From NCBI GenBank assembly GCA_023139575.1, contig JAGLNJ010000045.1, positions 1 to 33,434 of the forward strand: 33,434 nucleotides of DNA, given 5' to 3'. Below are positions 1 to 7,316 of this stretch, piece after piece. This stretch comes from Candidatus Omnitrophota bacterium. Lineage in GTDB: Bacteria > Omnitrophota > Gorgyraeia > Zapsychrales > JANLHA01. The notes under the pieces were generated by a model. It worked only from the letters and a program-made list of their open reading frames with translations. It made no database searches and was not told where the DNA came from. How positions within the stretch are numbered: the first letter of the stretch is position 1; each line of letters begins with the position of its first letter. Both the position numbers and the translations under genes were made by a program.

Positions 1-29
1 ATTTAAAATCAGAACTCAGATTTTGCCCT

Positions 30-127
30 TTTTTACAGTTTAGAAAGTATAAAACTTTCCAAACTGCTGAAAACTCCTTTCCTGAGAACGTAAGAAGTTA
101 TGACGACCGAAGGGAGGAGTTTTTTTG
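30..127 (+). ncRNA. Three-copy structured RNA element, copy 1
   Basis: Hairpin 1 pairs CAGTTT (36-41) with AAACTG (61-66) and GAAAGT (43-48) with ACTTTC (54-59) around an ATAAA loop. Hairpin 2 pairs positions 70-81 with 112-123 (12 positions including two G-U pairs) around a 30-nt loop at 82-111, and ends in a U-tract. Copies lie at 13335-13427 and 25091-25148 with nearly the same loop. The 3' arm contains GGAGGAG, and a TTG follows 5 nt later at 125-127, opening a frame of only 6 codons here. It could be a small RNA ending in a terminator, a riboswitch-like leader or a repeat. I do not recognise the class. Confidence 0.6.
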
Positions 128-186
128 TATCAGTTTGATGCTTGATTTATGCCTTCTTTTGGCGTTGCAATTGAGCGGCTTGTCTC

Positions 187-3063
187 TTGGGGCGCGATCG
201 TTTGTTTCTTCTCTTTAAAAAGGGCGTGAAGTTGCTGTTCAGAAAAATATCGCGAACCATTCTTTTGTTCATTGCCGCTTATCTTTTCAGCGGCGCGAGC
301 TTGTCATCAGCTTTTGAATACGCCGAATATGATATTGAGGCGAGGCTCGACACTTCTCACAAAAAAGTTTTTGCGAAACAAACCGTCACGTTTACCAATA
401 ATAGCCGGAAGGAAATACAACAGCTTTATTTTTACATCTATCCGAACCGCGCATATACAAAAAAAGAACAGAAGTTCATGGCGCGTTTTGCCGGGTATTT
501 TAAGACGGATTTTTTTCCGGAAGGATTCAAGGCCGGCGCCTTAACTGTGCAATCCCTCAAGTCAGGGGAAGCGGAGCTGTCTTACAGAATAGAAGGGAAA
601 GACAAAACGGTTTTGGCTGTTGACCTGCCATTTGGCCTCGTTCCGGACGAGACAGTTTCTGTTAATATAGATTTTATCGTTGATATCCCGCGCAGCCTCG
701 GGCGTTTCGGCTGGAATGATAATATGTTCCGTTTAAGCCGCTGGTATCCCATCTTGGCCGTGCATAATGAAGATGGGTGGCAGTTAAACCCTTTTTATCC
801 TTTCCATCGCCCTTTTTATAGTGAAGCTTCTCTATATAATGTAAAGCTTACTGTTCCCAAAGAGCAGGTAGTGATCCATTCCGGCATTGCGGCTGACGAA
901 AGCCTGGATGGGAATGAAAAAGTGCTTGAGGTTTCAACCCCCCGGCCCATACGCGAATTCACTTTTGCCACAGGGCCTGATTATTTATTAGTAGAAGATT
1001 TTTTTGATGACGTGCGGATAAAATCTTATTATTTGCCGGGGAATGACGATCGGGCAAAGGAGGCCTTGCGGAACGCCAGGGATGTTTTTGCCTGTTACAC
1101 GAAACTTTTCGGAAAGTATCCGTATGCTGAATTCAGCATAGTCCCGGTTCAATTAGGTTACGGCGGAGAGCAGAACTCAAATTTGGTTTATATCGACACC
1201 CGGGTTTATCAACTGCCCGGTGTTTTATCGCGTTACTTTGATTTTATGATCGCCCATGAAACGGGACATCAATGGCTTTACAATGTCGTCGGGATTGATG
1301 AATACAGGGAGATGTGGTTGGAGGAAGGGGTGAACTCTTATTTTATTCAAGAGTATTTGGCGGATAAATACGGCGAAAACGCTTCTGTCTTTGAATTTCC
1401 GCAATGGTTTAAGGGTTGGGAATGGGCATTGCCGCCCTTGACATTCCGCCGGACAAGAGACTTCCGTTATAAATTGCTTTCGCGTATCGGCATGGATCAC
1501 GCGGTGGTCAGCGATTTGGAAAGCTTCCGGGAGCCGAGCAGCATTTTTTCGATCACCTACGGCAAGGGCGCGCGCGTCGTGGGAATGCTTCGTTATTATT
1601 TGGGCGAAGAGGCGTTTTTTAATGTATGGCGAAGAGTCTATAAAGAATATTCATTTAAAAATCTGTCGATTGAGGGCTTTATAAAAATTTGTGAAGAAGA
1701 AGCGGGAAGTGATTTGGATTGGTTTTTTGAGCCGTGGCTTTATAGTGATGAAAAGTTCGATTACGCCGTGAAGCGGGTGACAGATAAAACTATCGAGATA
1801 GAAAATAAAGGCGGCATGGATATGCCGGTTGATGTTAAAGTGGGCTTTACCGACGGCACCCATGAGCAATTTCGTTGGGATAAAAGAGTGGATGCTAATC
1901 CTGTCACCATAAAGAATAACAAGATTATTAAGAGTGTCCGTCTTGATCCTGGGCAGGAACTTTTAGATCTGGATCAAACTAATGATTCCTGGCCGAGGAA
2001 GATTTCGTTTATTCCGGTCCCGTTTTATTTCGGGCTTTATGATGTGCCTTTGTTTGTCCCCGAAGATTCTTATAATGTTGTGGCGGGGCCTGAAGCCGCG
2101 GGATCGCGTTTAGGTGTCAAGGCCAGCATTCAAAAACCTTATGATCAGATTTTTTATGGAGCCACCGGTTATGAGTTCGGGGATGAGCTTCATAAATCAC
2201 GCGTGGGTTATCAATTAAATAATATTCTGGGAAAGCAGGCCGCGTTGGGATTTCAAATCGCTAATGTTAAGGATTATGAAGACGGGACGGAAGATTCGGC
2301 AAGTGGAAAAATTTATTACCGTCGGGAATTGTGGCCCGCGCAATACGGGTTGGCGGATGTGAACGATCACGTGACACTATATCTTATGCGTAACAGAAGA
2401 TTGAATGATCAAAATGAATTTGCCGCCATGAGGGAAAGAGCCCCTCATCTCGAATACTCGCGCAGAAACGAGTCAATTGCCGGGTTGGCGTTTGATTTGA
2501 ACCGTGCCGGCCCTTATCCTGATCCTCATGAAGGATATAAGTTGCATGCACTCTTTGAGAGTGCCGGCCATTTCTTTGGCTCTGAACAGTATTTTAACCG
2601 GGGCACGCTTGAAGCGGCTTATTATCAACTTATCACACGTAAATCCACGCTTGCATTACGGGCCCAGGCCGGAGGCGGTTATCCCCGGGATAAAGATTTG
2701 TTTCAGCTCGGCGGTATAAACAGTTTGCGGGGATACGATCGCAAGGCCTTTCGGGGCTCGAATATGCTTATGGGCAGCCTTGAATATCGTTTTCCGATCA
2801 TTAAAAATTTAAACGCTAACATTCCTGACAATCTTTTTGGATTGGAATCTATCTATGGTGTGGTTTTTTTTGACGCGGGGCGGGTATGGTATGGTGAGTT
2901 TGCTGATTCGAGCCTGAAAAAAGATGCCGGTTTCGGTTTGCGTTTTAAGGTGAACATCGCGTCTTTTGTGGAGAAGCTGATCATACGGTTTGATGTGGCA
3001 GAGCCGATCAATGATTCGAAAGAGGATACAAAGTTCTGGTTTGGGGTAAATCATGCTTTTTAA
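187..3063 (+). CDS. M1-family metallopeptidase fused to an Omp85-like outer-membrane barrel
   Basis: A hydrophobic export signal at about residues 20-42 ends near SLSSA. The middle is an M1 aminopeptidase-like domain with zinc ligands H357 and H361 (HETGH), catalytic E358 and third ligand E380, the HExxH-x18-E spacing of gluzincins. GGEQN at 326-330 replaces the usual GAMEN exopeptidase motif. The last ~300 residues look like a surface-antigen barrel: LRGY near 845, FDAGRVW near 900 and a C-terminal Phe. I infer a peptidase held at the cell surface or periplasmic face by its own barrel; the substrate is unknown. The start is TTG, with an in-frame TGA at 172 ruling out a longer frame. A GAGCGG 8 nt upstream is a weak ribosome site. 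Confidence 0.85.
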   Translation: MGRDRLFLLFKKGVKLLFRKISRTILLFIAAYLFSGASLSSAFEYAEYDIEARLDTSHKKVFAKQTVTFTNNSRKEIQQLYFYIYPNRAYTKKEQKFMARFAGYFKTDFFPEGFKAGALTVQSLKSGEAELSYRIEGKDKTVLAVDLPFGLVPDETVSVNIDFIVDIPRSLGRFGWNDNMFRLSRWYPILAVHNEDGWQLNPFYPFHRPFYSEASLYNVKLTVPKEQVVIHSGIAADESLDGNEKVLEVSTPRPIREFTFATGPDYLLVEDFFDDVRIKSYYLPGNDDRAKEALRNARDVFACYTKLFGKYPYAEFSIVPVQLGYGGEQNSNLVYIDTRVYQLPGVLSRYFDFMIAHETGHQWLYNVVGIDEYREMWLEEGVNSYFIQEYLADKYGENASVFEFPQWFKGWEWALPPLTFRRTRDFRYKLLSRIGMDHAVVSDLESFREPSSIFSITYGKGARVVGMLRYYLGEEAFFNVWRRVYKEYSFKNLSIEGFIKICEEEAGSDLDWFFEPWLYSDEKFDYAVKRVTDKTIEIENKGGMDMPVDVKVGFTDGTHEQFRWDKRVDANPVTIKNNKIIKSVRLDPGQELLDLDQTNDSWPRKISFIPVPFYFGLYDVPLFVPEDSYNVVAGPEAAGSRLGVKASIQKPYDQIFYGATGYEFGDELHKSRVGYQLNNILGKQAALGFQIANVKDYEDGTEDSASGKIYYRRELWPAQYGLADVNDHVTLYLMRNRRLNDQNEFAAMRERAPHLEYSRRNESIAGLAFDLNRAGPYPDPHEGYKLHALFESAGHFFGSEQYFNRGTLEAAYYQLITRKSTLALRAQAGGGYPRDKDLFQLGGINSLRGYDRKAFRGSNMLMGSLEYRFPIIKNLNANIPDNLFGLESIYGVVFFDAGRVWYGEFADSSLKKDAGFGLRFKVNIASFVEKLIIRFDVAEPINDSKEDTKFWFGVNHAF

Positions 3064-3078
3064 CAAGGAGGGTTTTGT

Positions 3079-3498
3079 ATGAAATCATTACGTGAAGAAT
3101 TATGGTTCAGCACGAACACCCGGCGGGCGTATATCAACATATCCGGCAAGGTTCAGGAAGTTATTGATAAGAGCGGGATCAAAGAAGGGTTGTGCCTGGT
3201 GAACGCGATGCATATTACCGCCAGTGTTTATATTAATGATGACGAACCGGGCCTCATTAAGGATTATGATGATTGGCTTGAAAAACTGGCGCCGCATGAA
3301 CCGCTGTCTTTATACCGTCATAATAATACCGGTGAAGATAACGGAGACGCGCATCATAAGCGCCAGATCATGGGTCGCGAAGTCGTTGTCGCGATCACAA
3401 AAGGAAAATTAGATTTCGGCCCTTGGGAACAAATATTCTACGGCGAATTTGACGGCCGCCGCCGCAAAAGAGTTTTGGTTAAAGTTATCGGTGAATAA
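3079..3498 (+). CDS. yjbQ: YjbQ/UPF0047 family protein
   Basis: At 139 residues this is the usual size for the YjbQ (UPF0047) family, small cytoplasmic proteins sometimes annotated as secondary thiamine-phosphate synthase because some members complement thiE mutants. Family marks are the [11 protein letters not shown] stretch, the [13 protein letters not shown] histidine/acid cluster, and the [18 protein letters not shown] tail. An AGGAGG 7-9 nt before the ATG supports the start. It lies 15 nt after the peptidase gene and 14 nt before the sugar kinase gene, so the three are probably co-transcribed. The true cellular role of the family is unsettled. Confidence 0.9.
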   Translation: MKSLREELWFSTNTRRAYINISGKVQEVIDKSGIKEGLCLVNAMHITASVYINDDEPGLIKDYDDWLEKLAPHEPLSLYRHNNTGEDNGDAHHKRQIMGREVVVAITKGKLDFGPWEQIFYGEFDGRRRKRVLVKVIGE

Positions 3499-3512
3499 CA
3501 AAAGGAGACAAA

Positions 3513-4421
3513 ATGAGTTTATTAGTTTTTGGAACCGTGGCCCTGGATAATTTAAAAACGCCTTCCGGGGCCCGCAAAGATTTGCTCGGCGGTTCAGCCG
3601 TTCATTTTTGTATGAGTTCGCGGTTTTTTAACGATATTCATCTGGCCGGTGTAGTGGGAAAAGATTTTCCTGAAAAGCATGTCCGGATGCTTAAAAGCAA
3701 GGGCGTTAACACAGATTCTCTTTTAGCTGTTGATGGGAAGACCTTCCGCTGGGATGGGGAATACAAAAAAGAAGACATGAATCAGGCTGTTACCCACGGC
3801 ACGGAATTAGGGGTGTTGGTGGAGCACGCGGCAGAAGTTTCTCCGGCTCAAAGCAGGATGCGCAATGTTTTTCTGGCGAATATCGGGCCGGATATGCAGG
3901 GGCATTTTTTAAGGCAATTAAAGAATCCTCAATTCGTCGGATTGGACAGCATGAATTTATGGATAAATATTATGCGCCCGCAACTGCTGAAGATTATAAA
4001 GAAGGTCAATATGTTTGTTCTTAATGACGCCGAAGCGAGAAGCCTGACCGGTGAACAGAATCTCATTAAGGCGGCTAAGGCTTTGCGTAAAAAGGGGCCG
4101 CAGCTTGTTGTGATAAAAAAAGGTGAGCACGGCGTCCTTTTTTATAGTGATAAATACAGCTTTGCCTTTCCCGCTTATCCGGTGGAGAAGGTTGTTGACC
4201 CGACAGGGGCAGGGGATACTTTCGCCGGCGGGTTGATGGGCTATTTGAGCAAAGTGAATAAGGTTAATGAGAAAAATTTGAAAAAGGCCGTGATTTATGC
4301 TACAACATTGGCCTCGTTTAATGTCGAAGGATTCGGTATGGCGCGAACATCTGCACTGAATATGGGGGATGTAAACAGCCGGATGAAACAGCTGGTGAAT
4401 TATATAAGTCCGAAATTGTAA
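3513..4421 (+). CDS. PfkB-family carbohydrate kinase
   Basis: This 302-residue ribokinase-fold kinase carries the C-terminal PfkB signature DPTGAGDTFAGG, with catalytic base D235 and the GAGD anion hole at 232-235. The N-terminal LGGSAVHFCM motif matches the substrate-binding GG region. It should phosphorylate a sugar or nucleoside alcohol using ATP, but the sequence does not tell which. It could be adenosine, ribose or an ADP-heptose precursor. An AGGAG ribosome site sits just upstream of the ATG. It follows yjbQ by 14 nt and probably shares its transcript. Confidence 0.87.
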   Translation: MSLLVFGTVALDNLKTPSGARKDLLGGSAVHFCMSSRFFNDIHLAGVVGKDFPEKHVRMLKSKGVNTDSLLAVDGKTFRWDGEYKKEDMNQAVTHGTELGVLVEHAAEVSPAQSRMRNVFLANIGPDMQGHFLRQLKNPQFVGLDSMNLWINIMRPQLLKIIKKVNMFVLNDAEARSLTGEQNLIKAAKALRKKGPQLVVIKKGEHGVLFYSDKYSFAFPAYPVEKVVDPTGAGDTFAGGLMGYLSKVNKVNEKNLKKAVIYATTLASFNVEGFGMARTSALNMGDVNSRMKQLVNYISPKL

Positions 4422-4449
4422 AAAAGTTTCGCTGATTCGGGAGAATTTC

Positions 4450-4713
4450 ATGATCAATATATTTGAAAAGTTAGGCCTTTTTTCCGCGGTCATTTTACCA
4501 TTATGGAATATTCCTTTAATGGCCCGCATTATAAAAAGGAAATCGTCAGAAGATATCAGCAAATATTGGCTGTTGGGCGTGTGGGTTTGTATCCTTCTCA
4601 TGCTCCCGTCAGGGCTGATATCTAAAGATATAGTCTGGCGGACGTTTAATATTGTTAATGTCATTATGTTCACAGGAGTTGTTTGTGTGGCGATGAAATA
4701 CAGAAAGAAATGA
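4450..4713 (+). CDS. SemiSWEET-like PQ-loop membrane protein
   Basis: An 87-residue protein with three predicted membrane helices (about 8-25, 42-60 and 66-82) and a PQ-loop-like motif LWNIPLMARIIKRKSSEDIS at the end of helix 1. This matches the size and layout of bacterial SemiSWEETs (MtN3/PQ-loop family), which dimerise to form sugar facilitators. The PQ pair itself reads IP here. A GGGAG ribosome site precedes the ATG. It lies between a sugar kinase gene and era, so a link between sugar uptake and phosphorylation is possible but only inferred. Confidence 0.7.
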   Translation: MINIFEKLGLFSAVILPLWNIPLMARIIKRKSSEDISKYWLLGVWVCILLMLPSGLISKDIVWRTFNIVNVIMFTGVVCVAMKYRKK

Positions 4714-4723
4714 CGGCCTGATT

Positions 4724-5650
4724 ATGGCAAATTCAAATTCAGAGAAATTCAAATCCGGCATGGTTTCCATTGTGGGGCGGCCGAATGTGGGAAAGTCGAC
4801 GCTCTTAAACAGCATCGTCGGCGAAAAGATTGCTATTGTTTCCAAGGTGCCGCAGACAACAAGGAATCAGGTCAGGGGTATTTATGGTGATGAGCGGGGG
4901 CAGATCGTTTTTATCGACACCCCGGGGCTTCATATGGGTAAGGACAAGCTGGATAAATTTATGCATAAGGCTGCCTCCAGCACGGTCTATGATGTGGACT
5001 GTGTTATTCATCTGGTGGATGTGCGGGATGAAGTAGGGCCGGAGGAAGAGGCGATTGCCAAACGGCTTAGGGATTTGGATGTGCCTGTTATTTTAGGGCT
5101 CAATAAAGTTGACCAGAAGGCCAATAAGACCCAGGATTACATCGCCCTTTGGGAAAGGGTGAAGGGCAAGCCCATCGGAGAGATCGAAAATTTGACGATG
5201 ATAACGCTGTCCGGGAAGAAAAATATCAATATTGATTCCCTTCTTGATATTCTTTATTCCCATTTGCCGGAAGGCCCGGCGCTTTATCCCGCGGACACCG
5301 TTTGCGATATCCCGAGAAAAATGGTCATATCAGATATTATCAGAGAAAAGCTGATTAATATATTACGTCATGAATTGCCGCATTCCATCGCGGTTGTCGT
5401 GGAATCCATGCAGCCCCGCAAGCGCAAAACGATCCATATATCGGCTCTTATTCTGGTTGAACGTGACACGCATAAGATTATTGTGATCGGTAAAAAGGGT
5501 GACAATCTGAAGCGTATCGGCACTTACGCCCGCAAAGAGCTGGAAGACCTCCTTGAAAGCAAGGTCTTTTTAGAGCTGCATGTGAAAACCAAAAAGAACT
5601 GGCGCGACAACTCATCCCTTTTGCGGGAAATGGGATATGATTTCATGTAA
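4724..5650 (+). CDS. era: GTPase Era
   Basis: A 308-residue, full-length Era with an N-terminal GTPase domain and a C-terminal KH RNA-binding domain. The P-loop GRPNVGKS is at 18-25 (K24), switch I carries the QTTR sequence, DTPG starts at D65 and NKVD is at 127-130. The KH region carries the IGKKGDNLKRIG signature. Era binds the 3' end of 16S rRNA and assists 30S subunit assembly. There is no clear Shine-Dalgarno; the start is 10 nt after the SemiSWEET stop codon, so translational coupling is likely. It marks the left border of accessory island 1. Confidence 0.97.
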   Translation: MANSNSEKFKSGMVSIVGRPNVGKSTLLNSIVGEKIAIVSKVPQTTRNQVRGIYGDERGQIVFIDTPGLHMGKDKLDKFMHKAASSTVYDVDCVIHLVDVRDEVGPEEEAIAKRLRDLDVPVILGLNKVDQKANKTQDYIALWERVKGKPIGEIENLTMITLSGKKNINIDSLLDILYSHLPEGPALYPADTVCDIPRKMVISDIIREKLINILRHELPHSIAVVVESMQPRKRKTIHISALILVERDTHKIIVIGKKGDNLKRIGTYARKELEDLLESKVFLELHVKTKKNWRDNSSLLREMGYDFM

Positions 5651-5711
5651 GGTGTTTATTATCCAAGGTTTATATTTCTTCCGGTAAGTATTCTCATTTA
5701 ATCTCTCCATT

Positions 5712-5732
5712 TGTCAAAATTTTCAATTGACA
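5712..5732. promoter_or_regulatory. Possible operator palindrome before small coupled ORFs
   Basis: TGTCAA (5712-5717) and TTGACA (5727-5732) form a perfect inverted repeat with 9 nt between, about 30 nt before the first small frame. The right half equals a -35 consensus, but no good -10 lies at the right distance. An autoregulated toxin-antitoxin-like promoter is a guess. Nothing else recognisable lies in 5651-5760. Confidence 0.25.
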
Positions 5733-5760
5733 CATTTATACATAGTGCTCCTGTGAGTCG

Positions 5761-5850
5761 TTGGCGGAATATTATTCGCGATTAAAAGAAGCCTATGATA
5801 TGAACACGGTTTGGGGCCTTTCTGAAATAACAGGAGAGGATTGGCCATAA
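5761..5850 (+). CDS. Small frame, possible antitoxin-like C-terminal remnant
   Basis: A 29-codon frame from a TTG ends at TAA 5848-5850. It encodes LAEYYSRLKEAYDMNTVWGL and continues to a Trp-Pro end. The composition looks protein-like and resembles the acidic tail of a small antitoxin, but I cannot assign a family. A TAG lies four codons upstream of the TTG, so any longer gene has lost its N-terminus. It overlaps the next frame by 10 nt, an arrangement typical of toxin-antitoxin pairs. Confidence 0.3.
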   Translation: MAEYYSRLKEAYDMNTVWGLSEITGEDWP

Positions 5851-5957
5851 ATCCGCTGGAAATTGATCACCTTCCTGTAGGGGTAAGACGCTTGCATATT
5901 TTAAGGGAAAAAGCCGGATTATGCGCAAAATGCCATAATATACGACTGTCCGGATAA
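5841..5957 (+). CDS. Small frame coupled to the preceding ORF
   Basis: A 38-residue frame starts at TTG 5841, four nt after an AGGAG ribosome site (5832-5836), overlaps the previous stop codon, and ends at TAA 5955-5957. It encodes MAINPLEIDHLPVGVRRLHI followed by a stretch with a CxxC pair (CAKC). It could be the N-terminus of a truncated toxin or zinc-binding protein; I cannot assign it. A small perfect hairpin (TCCGG-ATAA-CCGGA) sits at its end. Confidence 0.35.
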   Translation: MAINPLEIDHLPVGVRRLHILREKAGLCAKCHNIRLSG

Positions 5958-6037
5958 CCGGATATTACCCATGAATCACGACATTTTCTTGCAAAACACG
6001 TTAGAAAAAAGTCAGAAAACAACAAGAAATGACGATC

Positions 6038-6099
6038 TTTTGATATACTGATAAATAAATCGCCCGCAAAGAGGACTGGCGTATAATAATTGTTGGATT
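6038..6099 (+). repeat. 62-bp direct repeat, copy A
   Basis: Matches 7317-7378 at 58 of 62 positions. It contains a consensus -10 hexamer TATAAT (6082-6087) but no convincing -35. It ends at GTTGGATT, after which the two copies diverge, and each is followed within about 10 nt by an ATG. GTTGGAT fits the integron R-box form GTTRRRY, but no matching RYYYAAC half-site lies upstream, so I do not call it attC. Confidence 0.75.
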
Positions 6100-6106
6100 C
6101 CATAAA

Positions 6107-6628
6107 ATGGAAAAGCAAACACAAACATATTACAAACACCTATTGGCACATTTGCCTATCGTCAAAGATCCTACGCTTGTGATCTTGCGTGGTCATTTGC
6201 TTTTAGAGGAACTGTTAGACGAAGTTTTAAAGGCATGGTTAAAAGACCCATCAGTCTTAGCGGACACTCGATTAACATTTCATCAAAAACTGAAACTATC
6301 AAAAGGAATTATTTCAGGCAGCAGGGACGGCTTTACCTGGAAGCCATTGGACTTACTTAATCAACTTAGGAATAGAATCAGTCATAAGCTCAGTCCCCAT
6401 GATCTTGAGCTTAAGATTGATGAGTTCCTCAAATGCGTTTACCCAGAAGACTATAGTGAGATTCCGTCTGATATCTATTCAAAAAGCAAAGCCATGCGAA
6501 AAGCAATTATATTTCATTGTGCATACCTGTCGGGGATGATTGATGTTTTGAAATTAGCGAGAGAAGAACAAATCCAACAAAGCGATCCAGCCGGATCTTC
6601 AATTGCTTCGCGATCTCAGAGCGACTGA
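6107..6628 (+). CDS. HEPN/MltR-like protein encoded by a putative integron cassette
   Basis: A 173-residue, mostly helical protein. The LRNRISHKL stretch contains the R-x4-H motif (RNRISH) seen in HEPN nucleases, and the layout of LRGHLLLEELL before LTFHQKLKL recalls the HEPN-like MltR/DUF4145 type. This points to RNA cleavage or a regulatory fold, without proof. It looks AT-richer than era or prfB. The C-terminal ~20 residues are read through an attC-like site (6572-6642), as happens in integron cassettes where the stop codon falls inside the recombination site. The ATG is 8 nt after the conserved end of repeat A, and there is no strong ribosome site. Cassette 6093-6636 would be about 544 bp. 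Confidence 0.65.
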   Translation: MEKQTQTYYKHLLAHLPIVKDPTLVILRGHLLLEELLDEVLKAWLKDPSVLADTRLTFHQKLKLSKGIISGSRDGFTWKPLDLLNQLRNRISHKLSPHDLELKIDEFLKCVYPEDYSEIPSDIYSKSKAMRKAIIFHCAYLSGMIDVLKLAREEQIQQSDPAGSSIASRSQSD

Positions 6629-6642
6629 TCTTCGCGTTAGGT
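6572..6642 (+). other. attC-like integron recombination site
   Basis: The outer boxes are R'' ATCCAAC (6572-6578, fits RYYYAAC) and R' GTTAGGT (6636-6642, fits GTTRRRY), which pair with one another allowing G-U. Both sides then have exactly 5 nt of spacer, followed by L boxes GATC-C-AG (6584-6590) and CTGATC (6625-6630) that pair with a single extrahelical C. This R-spacer-L symmetry with one extrahelical base is the hallmark of attC. The centre can form a further small GATC hairpin. No integrase gene is in the window. Confidence 0.55.
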
Positions 6643-6675
6643 GGAATATAATAAAAATAATTTGGAGGAAAAAAT

Positions 6676-6759
6676 ATGAGTATTGATAAAAAAATATTGA
6701 AAACAAAGATTAATTATCTGAATATCCAACAAGTTAAAAATGACTTGAGAAAAAAATAA
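6676..6759 (+). CDS. 27-residue frame truncated at a REP-like palindrome
   Basis: ATG with a strong GGAGG ribosome site 8 nt upstream encodes MSIDKKILKTKINYLNIQQV and seven more residues. The stop codon lies inside the left arm of the palindrome at 6756-6807. It is either a genuine mini-gene or, more likely, the start of a gene cut by the palindrome. It directly follows the attC-like site, so it would be the first gene of a next cassette. No family is recognised. Confidence 0.35.
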   Translation: MSIDKKILKTKINYLNIQQVKNDLRKK

Positions 6760-6807
6760 AGGTGACGGACACATTATTACTTCATTAAAAGTCTCCGTCA
6801 CCTTTAT
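6756..6807. repeat. REP-like palindrome 1 (GTGACGGAC family)
   Basis: 17-nt arms (6756-6772 and 6791-6807) with one mismatch surround an 18-nt loop. The core GGTGACGGAC is related to the palindromes at 7267-7304 (GTGACAGAC) and 8669-8717 (GTGACAGAG). Small palindromes of this kind are mobilised by REP-associated tyrosine transposases, and a probable fragment of one starts right after it. Confidence 0.75.
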
Positions 6808-6812
6808 TCCAT

Positions 6813-7049
6813 GAGCCCAGAAAAGTTGCTATAAAATTGATACGGGACAAGGCTGGGATGAGTTGCAAGGGAGTTTCAGACAGATATCAAATAGGGAATG
6901 CAAGGAGTGTCAGCGAGTATTGCAGGCGCATAAAGAAGAAGTACTCAGCTGATAAAATCTTTAGAGATCTGTATAAAAAGATAGAGTCAAGTTTGCAAGT
7001 TGAGACCCCTTGTTCCAAAATTCCCAGAAGATCGATGGGGTGTGAATAG
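6813..7049 (+). pseudogene. C-terminal remnant of a probable REP-associated (IS200-like) transposase
   Basis: The open frame encodes EPRKVAIKLIRDKAGMSCKG, then a helix-turn-helix-like stretch (VSDRYQIGNARSVSEYCRR) and SSLQVET. This pattern matches the DnaA-like DNA-binding tail found on many REP-associated Y1 transposases, whose ends often read SQ-x-ET or SQ-x-QT. The catalytic HUH domain is absent, because the frame starts abruptly after palindrome 1, so it cannot act as a transposase. TTG 6837 is the only early start codon. The assignment rests on recollection of the family pattern. Confidence 0.5.
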
Positions 7050-7088
7050 GTCGTTGGATTCATGTAAATAGAACTATAGCGGAGGGAA

Positions 7089-7283
7089 ATGGTGTATATT
7101 TGTTCTGGATGTGTTAAACACAGCACCCTCAAATTATTAATTAGTGATAAGGGCTTGTCGAACAGTTGTAGCTTTTGTAAGCAAGAATCACGAGTTGTAG
7201 ATATTAATTTGAAGCATTTTCGACAATTATTCAAAGCATTAATACGGTTTTATTTTATGAAAATCCGTGACAGACACTATTAA
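7089..7283 (+). pseudogene. Truncated zinc-ribbon N-terminus of a RES/HEPN-type toxin
   Basis: ATG with a GGAGGG ribosome site encodes MVYICSGCVKHSTLKLLISD and then CSFCKQES, two CxxC pairs about 20 residues apart, followed by an amphipathic helix ending near RFYF. This is the layout of the small zinc-binding N-terminal module of HEPN/RES-domain proteins. The frame runs into the palindrome at 7267-7304, which supplies the last residues (IRDRHY) and the stop. The catalytic part is missing, so the gene was probably broken by palindrome insertion or a linked deletion. Intact relatives are usually several hundred residues long. Confidence 0.5.
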
Positions 7284-7304
7284 AATTTTAATAGTGTCTG
7301 TCAC
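7267..7304. repeat. REP-like palindrome 2 (perfect 38 bp)
   Basis: GTGACAGACACTATTAAAA is followed immediately by its exact reverse complement, making a 19-bp perfect arm with no loop. It shares the GTGACAGA core with palindrome 3 and GTGAC-GAC with palindrome 1. It forms the end of the truncated zinc-ribbon gene. Confidence 0.85.
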
Positions 7305-7316
7305 TAATGGCGAATT

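Noticed and set aside
30-127. Identifying the repeated RNA as a TPP, fluoride, guanidine or c-di-GMP riboswitch
   Set aside because: Short resemblances (CTGAGA, ACGR loops) do not come with the required core sequences or helices.
3957-4673. A 238-codon minus-strand frame opposite the sugar kinase and SemiSWEET-like genes
   Set aside because: It lies antisense to two well-supported genes and has no family features; a shadow frame.
6038-6099. Calling the 62-bp repeats full attC sites
   Set aside because: They end in GTTRGAT, but no RYYYAAC partner or symmetric spacer/L box is found upstream. Only 6572-6642 meets the pairing rules.
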